Shown here in pieces: positions 25,328 to 36,549 of a stretch of DNA of 64,000 bases. Within the stretch, counting starts at the first letter, position 1; each line of letters starts with the position of its first letter. The notes under the pieces were generated by a model. It was not told the DNA's origin and ran no database searches. It saw only the letters and a program-made list of their open reading frames with translations. A program made the translations under genes and the position numbers. The stretch is from Pelecanus crispus (lineage: Eukaryota > Chordata > Aves > Pelecaniformes > Pelecanidae), in contig NC_134644.1 of the NCBI RefSeq assembly GCF_030463565.1, positions 113,463,684-113,527,683 of the forward strand, given 5' to 3'.

Positions 25328-26279
25328 TGTAGTTTAATTTCAAGAGTTTCTTAGACTGCCAAGATACTAGGGCAAGGAAAAGAAGACACCATCCTCTTCC
25401 ACTCTTTTGGATTTTTGTTATTATTAATTTGCCAACATATTGTATTTAATATAGCAATATCTAGGGACAAGTTGCAAAATAGCCAAAATACAATCAGCAA
25501 GCCTTGAATACTTAAGTGCTTCCATAAATACATTTGTAGCATTAATCTTTCTACAGTTGGTGATAAGTTTCCATGATGAAACATGCGCACTGATGTAGAT
25601 CTGCACAGATGTTATTCTAGTGAATTTGGTATCCTAAGAGTTTGGTGCTGTACTGTTCCGACCAACTGCTGAGAACCTTCTTGAGGTCCCACCGCTGTAC
25701 ACAATGTAATCGCTGATGTTTTTAAATCACTTCCACTGAAGATTGTTTGATACAAATGCTACCAAAAAAGTACGAATAGTCCCATTTGCTTCCTATGCAG
25801 TGTCTGAGATAGTCATGAATGGACTTAAAATTACACCTGTATGCAGCTGGCATTTTTAAGGTGCAGTTTTGCTGTCTACTTAAGCTGGCCTAGAACTGTG
25901 CTGCCCTGTTGTGTCTGCACAAGCAATTATGTAGCAGTGAGACTGTCAACTGCTCGGGCACAAAGGGGCTGGCAGGAGAACACAGCTGGGGCAAGGAAGA
26001 GTGCAGCACTGCGGCTTTTCGCAGTTGCTCCATCCTATGTCTCTCTGCTTGACGGTGACACCAGGCACTTTTCAGCCTGTGAGCACTCCAGTCTTGCAGT
26101 GTTGGAGAACTCCACTAAAAAGAAGAGCCTTTGTAATATGGAAAAAAAGTGACGCCTTTTCTACTTTGCTCGTGCAGTGTGATAAACTTAATCATGTTAA
26201 TTTTTAGTTTGAATAAAACCAGGATATTCTCATTTGTTTGTGTTTTGTTGCTGTTGCTTTTAATTAGTTATCATTCTTA

Positions 26280-26345
26280 AATTAAAAAAAATCTTAAAAT
26301 AAGTAAAAATAAAAATAAAAAATATAAAAATTGAAATTAAAATCT
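26280..26345 (+). repeat. A-rich low-complexity stretch
   Basis: About 65 bp made of A-runs broken by single T or TT (AAAAATAAAAATAAAAAATA type). Confidence 0.8.
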
Positions 26346-29300
26346 AAAAAGTAAGAATAGTATCACCACATGCTGTTTTGCTCTTTTCTGTGTACTCTAC
26401 AATACAGTTACCCTGTATTAGTTTGACCCCCAAAAGATAGGAACTTAGATATCAATTGTTTATATACTTCACGTTTCACCCCCTTTATTTGTCAAATGTT
26501 CATCAGCAACATCAGATTTCTCCCTCCAAAACCAGTTGACTAGCTAACAGTGTGGTTTTTGTTTGTGATCCTGTTGCATGGGGTTACACAGAGTGGAAGC
26601 GGACTTGGATATTGCAAAAGTCAGTATCACAGTCAGGAGTGGGAGAGCTGTTTTGAAGGAATGATTCCTGCTCCGAGAATGCAGTATACACTTCATTCCA
26701 AAACCTATTTGTCATAAAGTGAGTGAGCTATTCATGGATGGCAGAGGGTCTAATTCCTTCATTCGAATACAATTCATTTATGTGTGTATGTTTCTCTGTG
26801 TGATTATATTAATGAAAACTAACATGATTTCCTCTGAGGCACCCTCAGGATGCCTCTGTTTTGGAAGAAAAAGATGTTGTATGCTGAAACAGAAAAGAGG
26901 TTAGGTGACTGAAGAGTTGAGAGATTTTGGTTAGCATCCTTTAAGGAAGAAAAGACCATTGCACCCATGTTTTCTCTATGAAAGGTGGGTGCTTCTGACC
27001 AACAGATTATTGCATTAAAGAGGATCCTCATGACCACTGCATTGTCCTCCAATATTTTTTTGTTTGTCTATTGTAAAAGAAGGAGCTGTGCATGAGGTAT
27101 ATTTCAAGAATTCACAATGAATTAGATCTACAAGTGGATTTAGATTAAGAAAAGCGTATCTTTCAGGCCAGTTAGGTTTAGTCATGAAATAAGCACTGAG
27201 CCCTCCCAATATGGAGAGATTTCTGAGTGGTCAAGAATTCTCCCCCAGACTTGTGATGCCTCTGAAATAAAACCTGTACTTTAAACTTATGAGTTTATGT
27301 ACTTTTGCTGCTTGAGGAGTTAGACAGAAGTTTCAAGAGTTCTCCATTACTGGACACCTAGTTATCTCAGTCCAGATTCTACCTAAATATCTGGCTCAAT
27401 GGTGCATCAAAGTCTCATATCTGACAGCAGCACTTCATTCATTTATGAACTTTTGAATTATTATCCTCTTTGACACTGGCAAATATTTTGTTGCGGTCCA
27501 GCTGATTATCCTACTCTTCACTTCCATCTGTTAGCACTTGGCCTGTACTCAAGCAGGATAATGCTGCTAGCATTTTCAAGATCATTCAGATGGCTGATTT
27601 CGATATCAATGCAGAATGCTATCCCTGAAGGGGTACACCAGAGCGCATCTCCAACAATGACCATGATTTCTTATACTAAGAACTTGAAGTGACAGCGAGG
27701 TCACTTTCCCATGAGTCAAAACTCATTTTCTTGGTAGAGATTTTACAGCATCTTTTTCCTGCTGATAGCCCATCAGCCTTGCTTTTCAGCTATTCATAGT
27801 TATGAAGAATATTTGAAATGTAACAATATAATGCATTTTATTGCCAGATGGTCAGTGCTTCTACAAATAAAAATGTAAATGGTAACTTTTAATAGTTACT
27901 TTCACAATTAACAGTTGTTCTGAAAGTGACCTTTATTTTACTGACCACAATGCAATCAAGTAAGGCAGAATGACAACGCAATTCAGGCTCATTTTATGCA
28001 GAAGAGTTGGTCACAACGCAGGGTCGCTATTTCTAATTACCTTAATCCAACTCCTTTGAAGTTTGCTTCACTTAATTGTTTCTCCTGGATACCAGTTGGA
28101 TCCAAGAGTTTTTGTTTTTCAGTTGTAGTATAGTAACTATGGGTCTCTGCTGACTATTGAAAATTACTAATAGAAAAATAATTGAATACTAGTTCTACCA
28201 CTATTGTTATTTCATTTTTTGGGTTTTTTTGTTGTTGGGTTTTTTTTTAAGCATAATGACTTGAAAATGGCAGAAAGTAAGTAGCCTATACTAGTTGAAA
28301 TTACACACAGTTAAGGATGCTCTTGCTTTGCAATTGGCTTAGCAGAAAATCAGCCTTAAATATTCTGCCAGTGCTTCTTTGATAATGTGAAAGAGCTTCC
28401 ACAGAAAAAAACGAAATGCCTTACAAATGCCTTCACTGCCTTATAATATAAGACTTTGTCAAAATGGTATCATTTGTGAATATATGGGGCCAGTCAATAA
28501 TTCATTTTCATGCTTCTCTACAAGTATCACATTGCAATTGAACACTGTATATGTAATGATCTCACCACAGGTTCCAGAGAGTAAGAAGGGCTCTTGGGAG
28601 AGCTTTACTCTAGCTTTTAACCTAACAAAAGTCCTCCACATGTTCTGCTCATTCAGAATTGCCTGACAATTTATGGGAGAAGTCATTCTCTGAGACTGCA
28701 ATATGTTCCAGAATGGGTCAGCCTTGGGAAAAATGTTATGGGTACAATGCCTGGTACAATGGGAATAGAAGGAAAAAGATTTGGGAGATTTTCATTTGTA
28801 GCGTATTCCACTCAGTTTCTACCAACTTAAAGAGGAATGTGGCCTCTATTGTTGCTTTACATTTCCCTTTGCTCTCCTCCTGGAATAACTTCCCCAGTAG
28901 CATGAAAAGGCAGAATTTTAACAGATTCAAGGTCAGGGAAATATGTGCTGATCTTTGGTCATTATGCAAATTTCTTCTGATGGGAAGATATGATCCAGGC
29001 AATAAACAGTATTTTTCCTTCTTAAGCCAAGTCGATAGGGCACATCTGAAAGACAAGGATGGTTCCAGACAGACATAGTTCATCATTGATGGAAATGTGC
29101 ATAATTTAAGAATTGAGTCCTCCTAAGGTGCTCTCCATAGCACAAAGAAACAGAACCAGTATCCATAATGTATGGCCATTATATATTAATATATTCATTT
29201 CAAGATAGTTATACATTGAGTGGCTAGAGAAATACTTAAATGTGCACCTGTATTTTCTAAGATATTCGGGGGGAAAAAAAGAAAAGTTAAGAATAATATA

Positions 29301-29762
29301 GGCTGTGCCTGGGGAAAAGTGGTGACATGCTCTCGGGTTGATTAAAACCTACATCCTTTGAGGTACAGTTTATAAACACAGTAATTGGTAACATATAAAA
29401 AAACCTCACACCCTTTCTTTTCCTTGAGCACACTTACTACCAAAGAATAGCTTGGTATCACATCAGACAGGTTACAAAATCAGGCTCGGAAAGTCATCAC
29501 CAGCAATCCAAACTCCGATTCATAAACCGAGACTGGCATTATACCTCTGGAATTTCGTGGGTGGGCCACAGGCACTAGGCGGGCTAGCCAGCATTTCCGA
29601 CGGGCCCTTCACCGCACCACTGACCGTGAACGAGCTGAGGGGCAGAGGTTTATTACACCTCATTACGGTTTTATATTTTACTTCAGAAGCCTTCAGCTAA
29701 CGCTGAATGAGAACTACTTTAATGCCTCGCATAAAATAAAAGCGCCCGCGCAGGGAGGTAGT

Positions 29763-29770
29763 TATAAAAA
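29763..29770 (+). promoter_or_regulatory. TATA-like element upstream of the DSEL CpG island
   Basis: TATAAAAA lies in a moderately GC-rich context just before the sequence turns extremely GC-rich. A start site 25-32 nt downstream would fall near 29790-29800, at the left edge of the CpG island and on the DSEL strand. Broad CpG-island initiation without the TATA element is equally possible. Confidence 0.4.
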
Positions 29771-29889
29771 GCAGGACGGCTCCAACAAGCAGACGCTGCG
29801 CATCCCCGTGGTTTCTGAGATACGGGCACTGTTATTATTTATTCCGTGCTTCCAAAGTTGCTCCCCACAGGACCGAGGGCTCCTGCCGC

Positions 29890-29910
29890 CCTGCCCTGCC
29901 CTGCCCTGCC
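29890..29910 (+). repeat. (CCTGC)4 in the CpG island
   Basis: Four pentanucleotide units in the predicted DSEL first exon. Confidence 0.9.
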
Positions 29911-30114
29911 ATTGCCGCGGCTGGCACCCCCTGCGGCAGCTTTTCTTCCGCGGAGCCCCCGCACACCTGCCTGCGGCTCCCCGCTCCCCGCACCGAGACC
30001 CGCTCCATCCCCGCCCCCCGGACCCTCCCTCGCCGTCCCTCACCGCGCTCTCGGGGCAGCCGCCGCGGCTCCGCCTCCCCCACCGCCTCCGTCGCTCCCG
30101 GGCGCGGCCCCCCC

Positions 30115-30144
30115 GGCTCCGGCCCCGGCCCCGGCCCCGGCCCT
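30115..30144 (+). repeat. GGCCCC hexanucleotide tract in the CpG island
   Basis: Five hexamers, GGCTCC, three pure GGCCCC and GGCCCT, in the predicted DSEL first exon. The opposite strand reads GGGGCC. Confidence 0.9.
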
Positions 30145-30165
30145 GCCCCCGAGCGCACCCCCGCG

Positions 30166-30185
30166 CTGCGCTGCGCTGCGCTGCG
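30166..30185 (+). repeat. (CTGCG)4 in the CpG island
   Basis: Four pure pentanucleotide units. Confidence 0.9.
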
Positions 30186-30414
30186 CTCCGCCGACAGTCG
30201 CCGCCGAGGCGCAGGGCCGGCGGTGGCGGCAGCCGCCGGCGGGAGCGGGGCTGGGCTCGGCGCTGGGAGCGGCGGCCGGCTCCCGCAGTCGCAGGGAAGA
30301 GGAGCAGCCGGGAGCGCCGGCGGGGCCGGGAGCCCGCCCGCCGCCGGAGCACGGCGCGGAGGAGCGGCACATCCCTGTTCCGCCGGGGGCGGCTCTGCCA
30401 ACCCCGCCGCCGCC

Positions 30415-30448
30415 TCCCCTCCCTCCCTCCCTCCCTCCCTCCCTCCCC
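30415..30448 (+). repeat. (CCCT)n in the CpG island
   Basis: Six or more CCCT units ending in CCCC. The - strand has more than four GGG runs with one-base spacers, a strong G-quadruplex pattern. Confidence 0.9.
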
Positions 30449-30782
30449 GCCCCTCCGCAGCGACATCCCTGCGAGTTTGCTTCGCCGCCTGCGCCCCTGG
30501 CTGGGCGCCCGCCGCCCCATCTCGTCTCCCTCGCTGTCAGCTCCGGGGAGCCGCCGGCGCAGGGCGGGGGCCCGAAGTTACGGCCAGCCCGGCTGGAAAG
30601 TAGCGGCAACGCGGCAGGGGCCGCAGCCCAGCGCAGCTCGGCCCAGCCGAGCGGGGCCGGCGCAGCGCCCCGCCAGCCGCAGCCCCGCAGCCGGGGGCCG
30701 GCCCCGCGCCCCGGGCCGCGCCGGCCGGGGCCGAGAGGCGCGGCAGCCGCCGGCCGCCCCGACCGCCGCCGGACCCGCTGCG

Positions 30783-31442
30783 GTAAGCTGGGGTTACACT
30801 CGGGGGGGGGCGGGCGGGAGGAGACGGAGGCTGCCGGCCGCGGCGGAGGGGGGGGCGCGCCCGCGGCCGCCGCCGAAACTTGTTCGAGTTGTGCGGCCCC
30901 GGGGCGGCGGGGAGCGGGGGAGGCGGCGGCGGCGGGCGCCCTCTGCTGGCCGCGGGCGGGGGAGGCGCGGCGGGCGCCGCCGGGCTTCGTCCCGGGGCTC
31001 CCTTCCCGCGGGCGGCGCGGCGGCAGCCCGGCTCTCGGCTCTCCCTCTGCGCGCCTTCGTTTCGCCGGCTGAACCGCGCCTGTGGCTTGTCCATACATAC
31101 GATTTTAGTGTTGATTGGGGCTCCGTTTGCTTTCGGTGGCGTGTTTCGGAGTTATTTTCCTGGTTAGCTCCTGATGGCGCGACGGGAAAATGCGCCCTGC
31201 GACCTCGTAGGCACGCAGGAAAAGGTGAAGTAAAGTGAGCTTCAGTAGCCAATCTGAATTTCTGTTTTGCCAAAGACAAATTTTGTGGAGCTTTGAAAAT
31301 GCCCCTTCTTTACATTTCTGGAAAGGAAAAGGTGTATTGACCCATCTTTTCTACAAGGTTAGCAGTACTTTGTATTTTAAGTCCTTTAAATATGTTCTGA
31401 CACCTACACAGCTTCAGACAACTTTTGTTTCTCTTTCCACAG
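30783..31442 (+). other. DSEL: Predicted first intron of DSEL (5' UTR intron)
   Basis: GTAAGC at 30783 gives the donor. A pyrimidine-rich tract running into CCACAG at 31437-31442 gives a strong acceptor, making a 660-bp intron. The first ~70 bp of the intron are G-rich. An alternative acceptor, TTGTTAG ending at 32356, would make a 1574-bp intron and remove most upstream ATGs from the leader. Sequence alone does not decide between them. Confidence 0.5.
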
Positions 31443-32395
31443 AAAGAACCAACGTGCAAAGTGGAAGGAAACACAAAACTGCTCTTTTAACAAAAAAGTA
31501 TTGTCTCTCTGCCTCTTTCACCTGTTTTCCTTTTGCTTCATAATGGAAGGAGCAGGGTCCTCTGAATCATTGAGGCAAAATTTAGGCATCATTGGCTGAA
31601 GATAAGATGAAAGAAGACTTGAAAATATGTCAATACTCTGTGACTACTAATTCAGACGCACCTTTAACAGAGGGGAATAGTGGTTAAAAGCACTGCAGTT
31701 TCATCAAAAGGAGCTAATGGAGGATCTATGTTGATTTTTTTTTTTAATCAATTTTTTTTCTTTCCACTTGTCCATGAGTCCCAAAAGAGAAAGATGGAAA
31801 GAGTGTGTATGGAGACTGAGATAAGGGGAAGGCTGAAGACAATAACTTCAGTTTTGGAGTCTGTTTTCCAAGTGCTGTAAATTCCCTATTTCATCAAATA
31901 TAACATATTGTTTTGAATAAATTATATCATTTTGTGATCAGTGGAGTTTTTGTCAGCTCTAGAAGTGGAATTTGACCTGATGAAAGCTTTTTAAAAAAGT
32001 AAATGTATGACTCTGGTTTCTTTTTTCAAGTTATCAAGAGAGAGTGTTTCAGTCTTTTACCGTGCACTGTCAACCTGTGGTTTATATGCATATCTTAGAG
32101 ATATTGCTTTTCCCCTAATTTTAGTATTTATGCTGTAGTGTTGTGTTTGAGGAAAGTGTGAACAGACAAGGCAGCTGAGATTTAAGTTTTCAAGCGCCTT
32201 GTTATTTCACTGTTGTAGCTCAGATTACAGGTATTCTGAGTATCTGTTAGAATGCACAGTACATGCTAAGTCTTTTCTCCTAAAAATACACCTTAAGATG
32301 TTTGGTTTTGTACCAACTGGATCAAAGTTTGATATCTGAACATTGTGTTTTGTTAGGAAATGCATGCCTGGGGAAGAGGAGCTGCCTAATGGATC
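31443..32395 (+). other. DSEL: Predicted 5' UTR part of the DSEL coding exon
   Basis: Sequence between the strong acceptor at 31441 and the DSEL ATG. It is AT-rich, has stops in all frames and contains more than a dozen ATGs, so it is non-coding. If retained in the mRNA it would strongly burden scanning ribosomes; if the alternative acceptor at 32355 is used, only about 40 nt of it remain. Confidence 0.45.
31543..31599 (+). promoter_or_regulatory. Upstream ORF of 18 codons in the DSEL leader
   Basis: ATG with G at +4, then 17 further sense codons and TGA at 31597. It is the first substantial uORF after the predicted exon 2 start. It is present in the mRNA only if the acceptor at 31441 is used. 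There is no evidence of translation from sequence alone. Confidence 0.3.
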
Positions 32396-32463
32396 ATGGC
32401 TCTGATGTTCACGGGGCATACTTTATTTCTAGCATTAATGATGTTTGCTGTCTTCACTTTTGA
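32389..32463 (+). promoter_or_regulatory. Upstream ORF overlapping the DSEL start
   Basis: An ATG at 32389 lies 7 nt before the DSEL ATG in another frame and runs for 24 codons to TGA at 32461, overlapping the first 22 codons of DSEL. Its own context (C at -3, G at +4) is weaker than that of the DSEL ATG (A at -3, G at +4), so leaky scanning to DSEL is expected. It is present whichever 5' UTR splice acceptor is used. Confidence 0.4.
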
Positions 32464-35400
32464 AGAATCTGTAAGCAATTACTCTGATTGGGTGACTTTC
32501 ATAGAAAATGTAGATCAGTATGAAAAACAGCAACTTGAAGGTCTTAATGCTGAGCAGAAGCTGAAAAAAACAGTTCTTCATCCAAGCTTGTATTTCGATG
32601 CTGAAGATGTCCAGGCACTGAGGCAGAAAGCTCATACAAGCCATTCCCATCTATTTAGAGCCATCAGAAGTGCTGTGACGGTTATGCTATCCAACCCATT
32701 ATACTACCTACCTCCACCCAAGCATGTTGATTTTGCTGCAAAGTGGAATGAGATTTATGGTAACAATCTGCCACCTCTAGCATTTTATTGTTTGCTGTGC
32801 CCCGAAGATAAAGCTGCGTTTGACTTTGCCCTAGAGTATATGGATAGAATGGCTGGCTACAAAAACTGGTTGGTTGAGAATGCACCTGGAGATGAAGTGC
32901 CACTCGGTCACTCCCTAACAGGATTTGCCACTGCTTTTGACTTCTTGTATAATTCACTGGAAAACAAGAGAAGGCAAAAATACCTGGAGAAGATATGGTC
33001 TGTAAGTGAGGAAATGTATGAGTACTCAAAGGTTCGTTCCTGGGGAAAGCAGCTTCTCCATAATCACCAAGCAACCAATATGCTTGCTTTGCTTATTGGG
33101 GCTTTGGTTTCAGGGGTGGACAAAGGATCCCAGGCAAATATTTGGAAACACACTGTTGTTGATGTGATGGAGAAAACAATGTTTCTGCTCAATCATATTG
33201 TAGACGGGTCTCTGGATGAGGGAGTAGCTTATGGGAGTTACACAGCCAAGTCAGTAACCCAGTATGTTTTTCTGGCCCAGCGCCACTTTGGTATTAACAA
33301 CTTGGAGAATAACTGGCTCAAAATGCACTTTTGGTTTTACTATGCCACCCTATTACCAGGCTTTCAGAGGACTGTTGGCGTAGCAGATTCTAATTACAAC
33401 TGGTTTTATGGTCCTGAGAGCCAACTGGTTTTCTTGGATAAGTTTATCATGAAGAATGGAGCTGGCAACTGGCTGGCACAGCAGATTAGAAAACACAGAC
33501 CCAAGGATGGGCCAATGGTGCCGTCCACTGCACAGAGATGGAGCACACTACACACTGAATTTATATGGTACGCTGCTGAAATCACTCCTCAGCCACCTCC
33601 TGACTATGGCACTGCTAAAATGCATGTGTTTCCTAACTGGGGAGTTGTTACTTATGGGGCTGGATTGCCAAACAGTCAGACAAACACCTTTGTGTCCTTT
33701 AAGTCTGGAAAACTCGGTGGACGTGCTGTCTACGATATTGTTCACTTTCAACCCTATGCCTGGATTGATGGGTGGAGAAGTTTCAATCCAGGACATGAAC
33801 ATCCCGATCAGAACTCTTTCACTTTTGCTCCCAATGGACAGGTGTTTGTATCTGAGGCTCTTTATGGACCTAAACTCAGCCACCTGAACAATGTCTTGGT
33901 CTTTGCTCCATCTCCTACAAGCCAGTGCAACCAGCCTTGGGAGGGACAGCTTGGTGAGTGTGCGCAGTGGCTGAGGTGGATTGGTGATGAGGTTGGAGAC
34001 TCAACTGGAGAAATTATAACAGCCTCCCAGGCTGGAGACATGATGTTTGTGAGTGGTGAGGCAGTATCTGCTTACACAACAGCAATGAAATTGAAAAGTG
34101 TGTATCGCGTTTTGCTGCTCTTAAATTCTCAGACATTGTTAGTAGTAGACCATATTGAGAAGGAGGAAGACTCTCCTGTTAATTCTGTCAGTGCCTTTTT
34201 TCATAACCTTGACATTGATTTTAAGTACATACCCTATAAATTTAAGAACAAATATAATGGAGCTATGATGGATGTATGGGATGCCCACTACAAGATGTTT
34301 TGGTTTGATCATCATGGGAGTAGTCCTGTTGCTAGGATACAGGAGGCAGAACAAGCTGCTGAATTCAAAAAGCGATGGACACAGTTTGTAAATGTTACCT
34401 TTCCAGTGAAAAACACACCTACAAGGATTGTTTACCTTTTCTATGGCCCATATGTCAATGTTTCTAACTGCAGACTCATAGATAATGCAAAATCTGGGTT
34501 TCAGATTTCGCTCAGTGTCAACAACACTGAAAATACCATCTCTGTTGTGACTGAATATCAGAATTTAAAGGCAAGGTTCGATTACTTGGGATTTGGTGGT
34601 TTTGCCAAAGTAGTTCATGAAAACAAAGTGACCAAGTTTGGTCTAGGTACTGAGTCTGTGGAAAAATGGATAAAAAATAATAAGGTGGTTTTCCCATTCG
34701 GATTCAAAGTGAACATAATTGCAGGGTTAATTTTGGGTGTTAGTTTGGTCATACTGGCTTTTCAGTGGCGGTTTTACATATCCTTCAGTAAAATGTTGCG
34801 TTGGATCTTGATACTGGTTGTCACACTGTGGCTTATTGAATTGGTGGATGTGTGGAGCATGTGTACTCAGCCCATCTGTGCCAAATGGAGCAGTGACATG
34901 ACAAGGCTAGAACATGATAAAGGCAATAAAGCCAAACAATTAGAAGGAAATCGCGTTGTTTTGCCAGATGTTATCATTACTTCACTTCCTGCTTCTGGTG
35001 CAGAAATTTTGAAACAGCTGTTTTTCAATAGCAGTGACTTCTTATACATCAGAATACCTACACCCTATCTTGAAATTCCTGAGACTGAATTCGAAATTGA
35101 TTCCTTTGTAGATCCATGTGAATGGAAGGTTTCTGATGTCCAGAATGGTCATTTTCGTCTTATCCAAGGTTGGCTCCAGTCTCTAGTTCGAGGCACAAAG
35201 TTACATTTACAAAACATTCATTTATATGAAGCCAGCAGAAGTAAAATTGCTCAGCATTCTGTTGTAAGCAAGGACAAAAAGAAAAGATCCAAAAAGAGAG
35301 AATCTCTCTCAGAGCAAAGAAGCAGGGCAAGAAGGAGTCAAGATAAAGATGCTGAATATATTAGGGAACTGAGAAGACATCTCATCTATTATCCTAATGC

Positions 35401-36046
35401 ACGACCTGTGCTTAGTTTAAGTAGTGGGAGCTGGACATTAAAGCTTCCCTTCTTTCAGGAAATCCTAGGACCATCAATGAGAGCGTTATATGTAGTAAGG
35501 GACCCACGGGCATGGATCTATTCAATGTTGTACAAAAATAAGCCAAGCCTTTACTCCTTGAAAAATGTTCCACAACGCTTGGCTGCGATGTTTAAAGGAA
35601 AGAATGGTAAAGGAAAATGTAGTTTAAATGAAGGCTATGCCTTTGAATATGAATCATTAAAAAAAGAACTTTCAAATTCTAATTCAAATGCTGTTTCTGT
35701 GCTGTCCTATTTATGGCTAACAAACACAGCAGCCGCACTGAGAATAAATGGAGACTTGCAGCCAACAAATTATCAGCTGGTCAAGTTTGAAGATATTGTG
35801 AGCTTTCCTCAGAAGACGGCTGAAACAATTTTTGCCTTTCTTGGTATTCCTCTTCCTCCTGCTAGCTTAAACCAAATATTATTTGCCACCTCCACCAGTC
35901 TTTTCTATCTTCCTTATGAAGGGGAAATTTCACCAAGTAGCATTCATGCCTGGAAACAAAACATGCCCAATGAAGAGATTAGACGGATTGAAGATATCTG
36001 TTGTTCTCTAATGGACCACTTAGGATACCCAAAGTTTATAGAATAA
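32396..36046 (+). CDS. DSEL: Dermatan sulfate epimerase-like protein (DS-epimerase 2), complete, single coding exon
   Basis: DS-epimerase 2 converts D-glucuronate to L-iduronate in chondroitin/dermatan sulfate chains, in the ER/Golgi lumen. The 1216-residue frame matches the length and intronless coding structure I know for vertebrate DSEL. Seen in order: a hydrophobic N-terminal signal segment (about 2-21); an epimerase region (about 55-760) with the conserved HNHQATN (222-228), EGVAYGSY (275-282) and PGHEHPD (465-471) motifs, which hold the candidate catalytic His, Tyr279 and His of the DSE family; two membrane segments (about 772-789 and 800-819); and a C-terminal sulfotransferase-like domain (about 857-1216) with a PAPS-type loop LPASGAE (864-870) and RDPRAW (1035-1040). 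A Lys/Arg-rich linker lies at 958-986. N-glycosylation sequons include N28, N666, N688, N709 and N878. The start has A at -3 and G at +4. No frameshift or stop was seen. The paralogue DSE is the only real alternative; the match in wording, length and intronless structure favours DSEL. Confidence 0.97.
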   Translation: MALMFTGHTLFLALMMFAVFTFEESVSNYSDWVTFIENVDQYEKQQLEGLNAEQKLKKTVLHPSLYFDAEDVQALRQKAHTSHSHLFRAIRSAVTVMLSNPLYYLPPPKHVDFAAKWNEIYGNNLPPLAFYCLLCPEDKAAFDFALEYMDRMAGYKNWLVENAPGDEVPLGHSLTGFATAFDFLYNSLENKRRQKYLEKIWSVSEEMYEYSKVRSWGKQLLHNHQATNMLALLIGALVSGVDKGSQANIWKHTVVDVMEKTMFLLNHIVDGSLDEGVAYGSYTAKSVTQYVFLAQRHFGINNLENNWLKMHFWFYYATLLPGFQRTVGVADSNYNWFYGPESQLVFLDKFIMKNGAGNWLAQQIRKHRPKDGPMVPSTAQRWSTLHTEFIWYAAEITPQPPPDYGTAKMHVFPNWGVVTYGAGLPNSQTNTFVSFKSGKLGGRAVYDIVHFQPYAWIDGWRSFNPGHEHPDQNSFTFAPNGQVFVSEALYGPKLSHLNNVLVFAPSPTSQCNQPWEGQLGECAQWLRWIGDEVGDSTGEIITASQAGDMMFVSGEAVSAYTTAMKLKSVYRVLLLLNSQTLLVVDHIEKEEDSPVNSVSAFFHNLDIDFKYIPYKFKNKYNGAMMDVWDAHYKMFWFDHHGSSPVARIQEAEQAAEFKKRWTQFVNVTFPVKNTPTRIVYLFYGPYVNVSNCRLIDNAKSGFQISLSVNNTENTISVVTEYQNLKARFDYLGFGGFAKVVHENKVTKFGLGTESVEKWIKNNKVVFPFGFKVNIIAGLILGVSLVILAFQWRFYISFSKMLRWILILVVTLWLIELVDVWSMCTQPICAKWSSDMTRLEHDKGNKAKQLEGNRVVLPDVIITSLPASGAEILKQLFFNSSDFLYIRIPTPYLEIPETEFEIDSFVDPCEWKVSDVQNGHFRLIQGWLQSLVRGTKLHLQNIHLYEASRSKIAQHSVVSKDKKKRSKKRESLSEQRSRARRSQDKDAEYIRELRRHLIYYPNARPVLSLSSGSWTLKLPFFQEILGPSMRALYVVRDPRAWIYSMLYKNKPSLYSLKNVPQRLAAMFKGKNGKGKCSLNEGYAFEYESLKKELSNSNSNAVSVLSYLWLTNTAAALRINGDLQPTNYQLVKFEDIVSFPQKTAETIFAFLGIPLPPASLNQILFATSTSLFYLPYEGEISPSSIHAWKQNMPNEEIRRIEDICCSLMDHLGYPKFIE

Positions 36047-36302
36047 ATGCTGCCGGTCAGCAGAAATTTGCACTAATAATCTCTGACTCCCAGTTTGTGG
36101 ATAAATATTAGAGAATTTTGTTTATTCTTGTAAAATGTGTACAGTCTGCTACTTTCAAAGAGATTATTTTAAGAAAAAAATAGTTGTTCTTGCAAGTGTG
36201 AATTTTTTGTTTTGTTTTGTTTTTTAAGAAAACAAACTTGTAACTACTTTCGCTGCCTTTCAAAAAAAAAACTGTGTGAACCTTTATAAAACTACCAGCT
36301 GG

Positions 36303-36378
36303 GGACTCTATAGCTCAGGGGATTAGTAATAGAATATGGAGCTTTTCACCTCCAGCTCACCAGTTTGATTCCGGCCCA
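36303..36378 (+). repeat. tRNA-like fossil (SINE head or tRNA relic) in the DSEL 3' UTR
   Basis: A full match to the internal box A consensus (TAGCTCAGGGG at 36311) is followed 51 nt later by a 9-of-11 box B (AGTTTGATTCC at 36362). That spacing and order fit a tRNA or a tRNA-derived SINE head. The D-arm wording resembles a tRNA-Thr-type gene. The acceptor and D stems do not pair, so this is not a working tRNA. Family assignment (MIR, AmnSINE or other) is not possible by eye. Confidence 0.5.
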
Positions 36379-36543
36379 AGTGGTTTGTTCCTGAAAGTAC
36401 TTACCATCTGATGATTGTATGATGGCTTATATGAAATTAAACTGGTTAAACTGGCCCAGTTCCCAATGGTGATAATTAGCTCCCCTTTGACAGGTTTACT
36501 GATGCATTCTGTCTGTGTCTCTCTGGTCACTATAGTGGTGCAA

Positions 36544-36549
36544 AATAAA
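36544..36549 (+). terminator. Candidate proximal polyadenylation signal of DSEL
   Basis: AATAAA about 0.5 kb after the DSEL stop. The downstream sequence is not strikingly GT-rich, so it is the weaker candidate. Confidence 0.3.

Larger units (their letters stand above)
23111..29762. other. AT-rich intergenic sequence upstream of DSEL
   Basis: No gene recognised. An open frame at 28659-29078 (+, 139 codons) has an overlapping frame on the other strand of similar size and no domain features; I treat it as chance. Distal enhancers could be present but cannot be read from a single sequence. Confidence 0.6.
29795..30782 (+). other. DSEL: Predicted non-coding first exon of DSEL (5' UTR)
   Basis: The 3' edge is set by a consensus donor (CG then GTAAGC at 30783). 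The 5' edge is a guess from the TATA-like element at 29763; a start anywhere in the CpG island would shorten the exon. A non-coding first exon spliced to an exon holding the whole coding region agrees with what I know of vertebrate DSEL. The exon is rich in C-runs and short GC repeats. Confidence 0.5.
29860..31070. promoter_or_regulatory. CpG island at the DSEL 5' end
   Basis: About 1.2 kb of extremely GC-rich sequence packed with CpG dinucleotides, in a window that is otherwise AT-rich and CpG-poor. It precedes the DSEL reading frame on the same strand and contains a strong splice donor at 30783, so it is best read as promoter plus non-coding first exon. Long open frames on both strands here follow from the lack of AT-rich stop codons and are not taken as genes. 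No neighbouring gene is visible on the opposite strand, so I cannot say whether the promoter is bidirectional. Confidence 0.85.

Noticed and set aside
28659..29086. Overlapping 139-codon (+) and 116-codon (-) frames
   Set aside because: Opposed frames of similar length, no domain on either strand; probably chance, though conservation was not tested.
29762..31279. Very long open frames on both strands of the CpG island (up to 476 codons)
   Set aside because: All are Pro/Ala/Arg/Gly-rich translations of GC-rich DNA in several overlapping frames at once; no domain, and a non-coding first exon explains the region.
33456..33887. 143-codon frame inside DSEL in another frame
   Set aside because: Lies wholly within the conserved epimerase coding region and has no protein features.
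36303..36378. A functional tRNA gene
   Set aside because: Box A and box B are present, but acceptor and D stems do not pair and there is no terminator T-run right after it.
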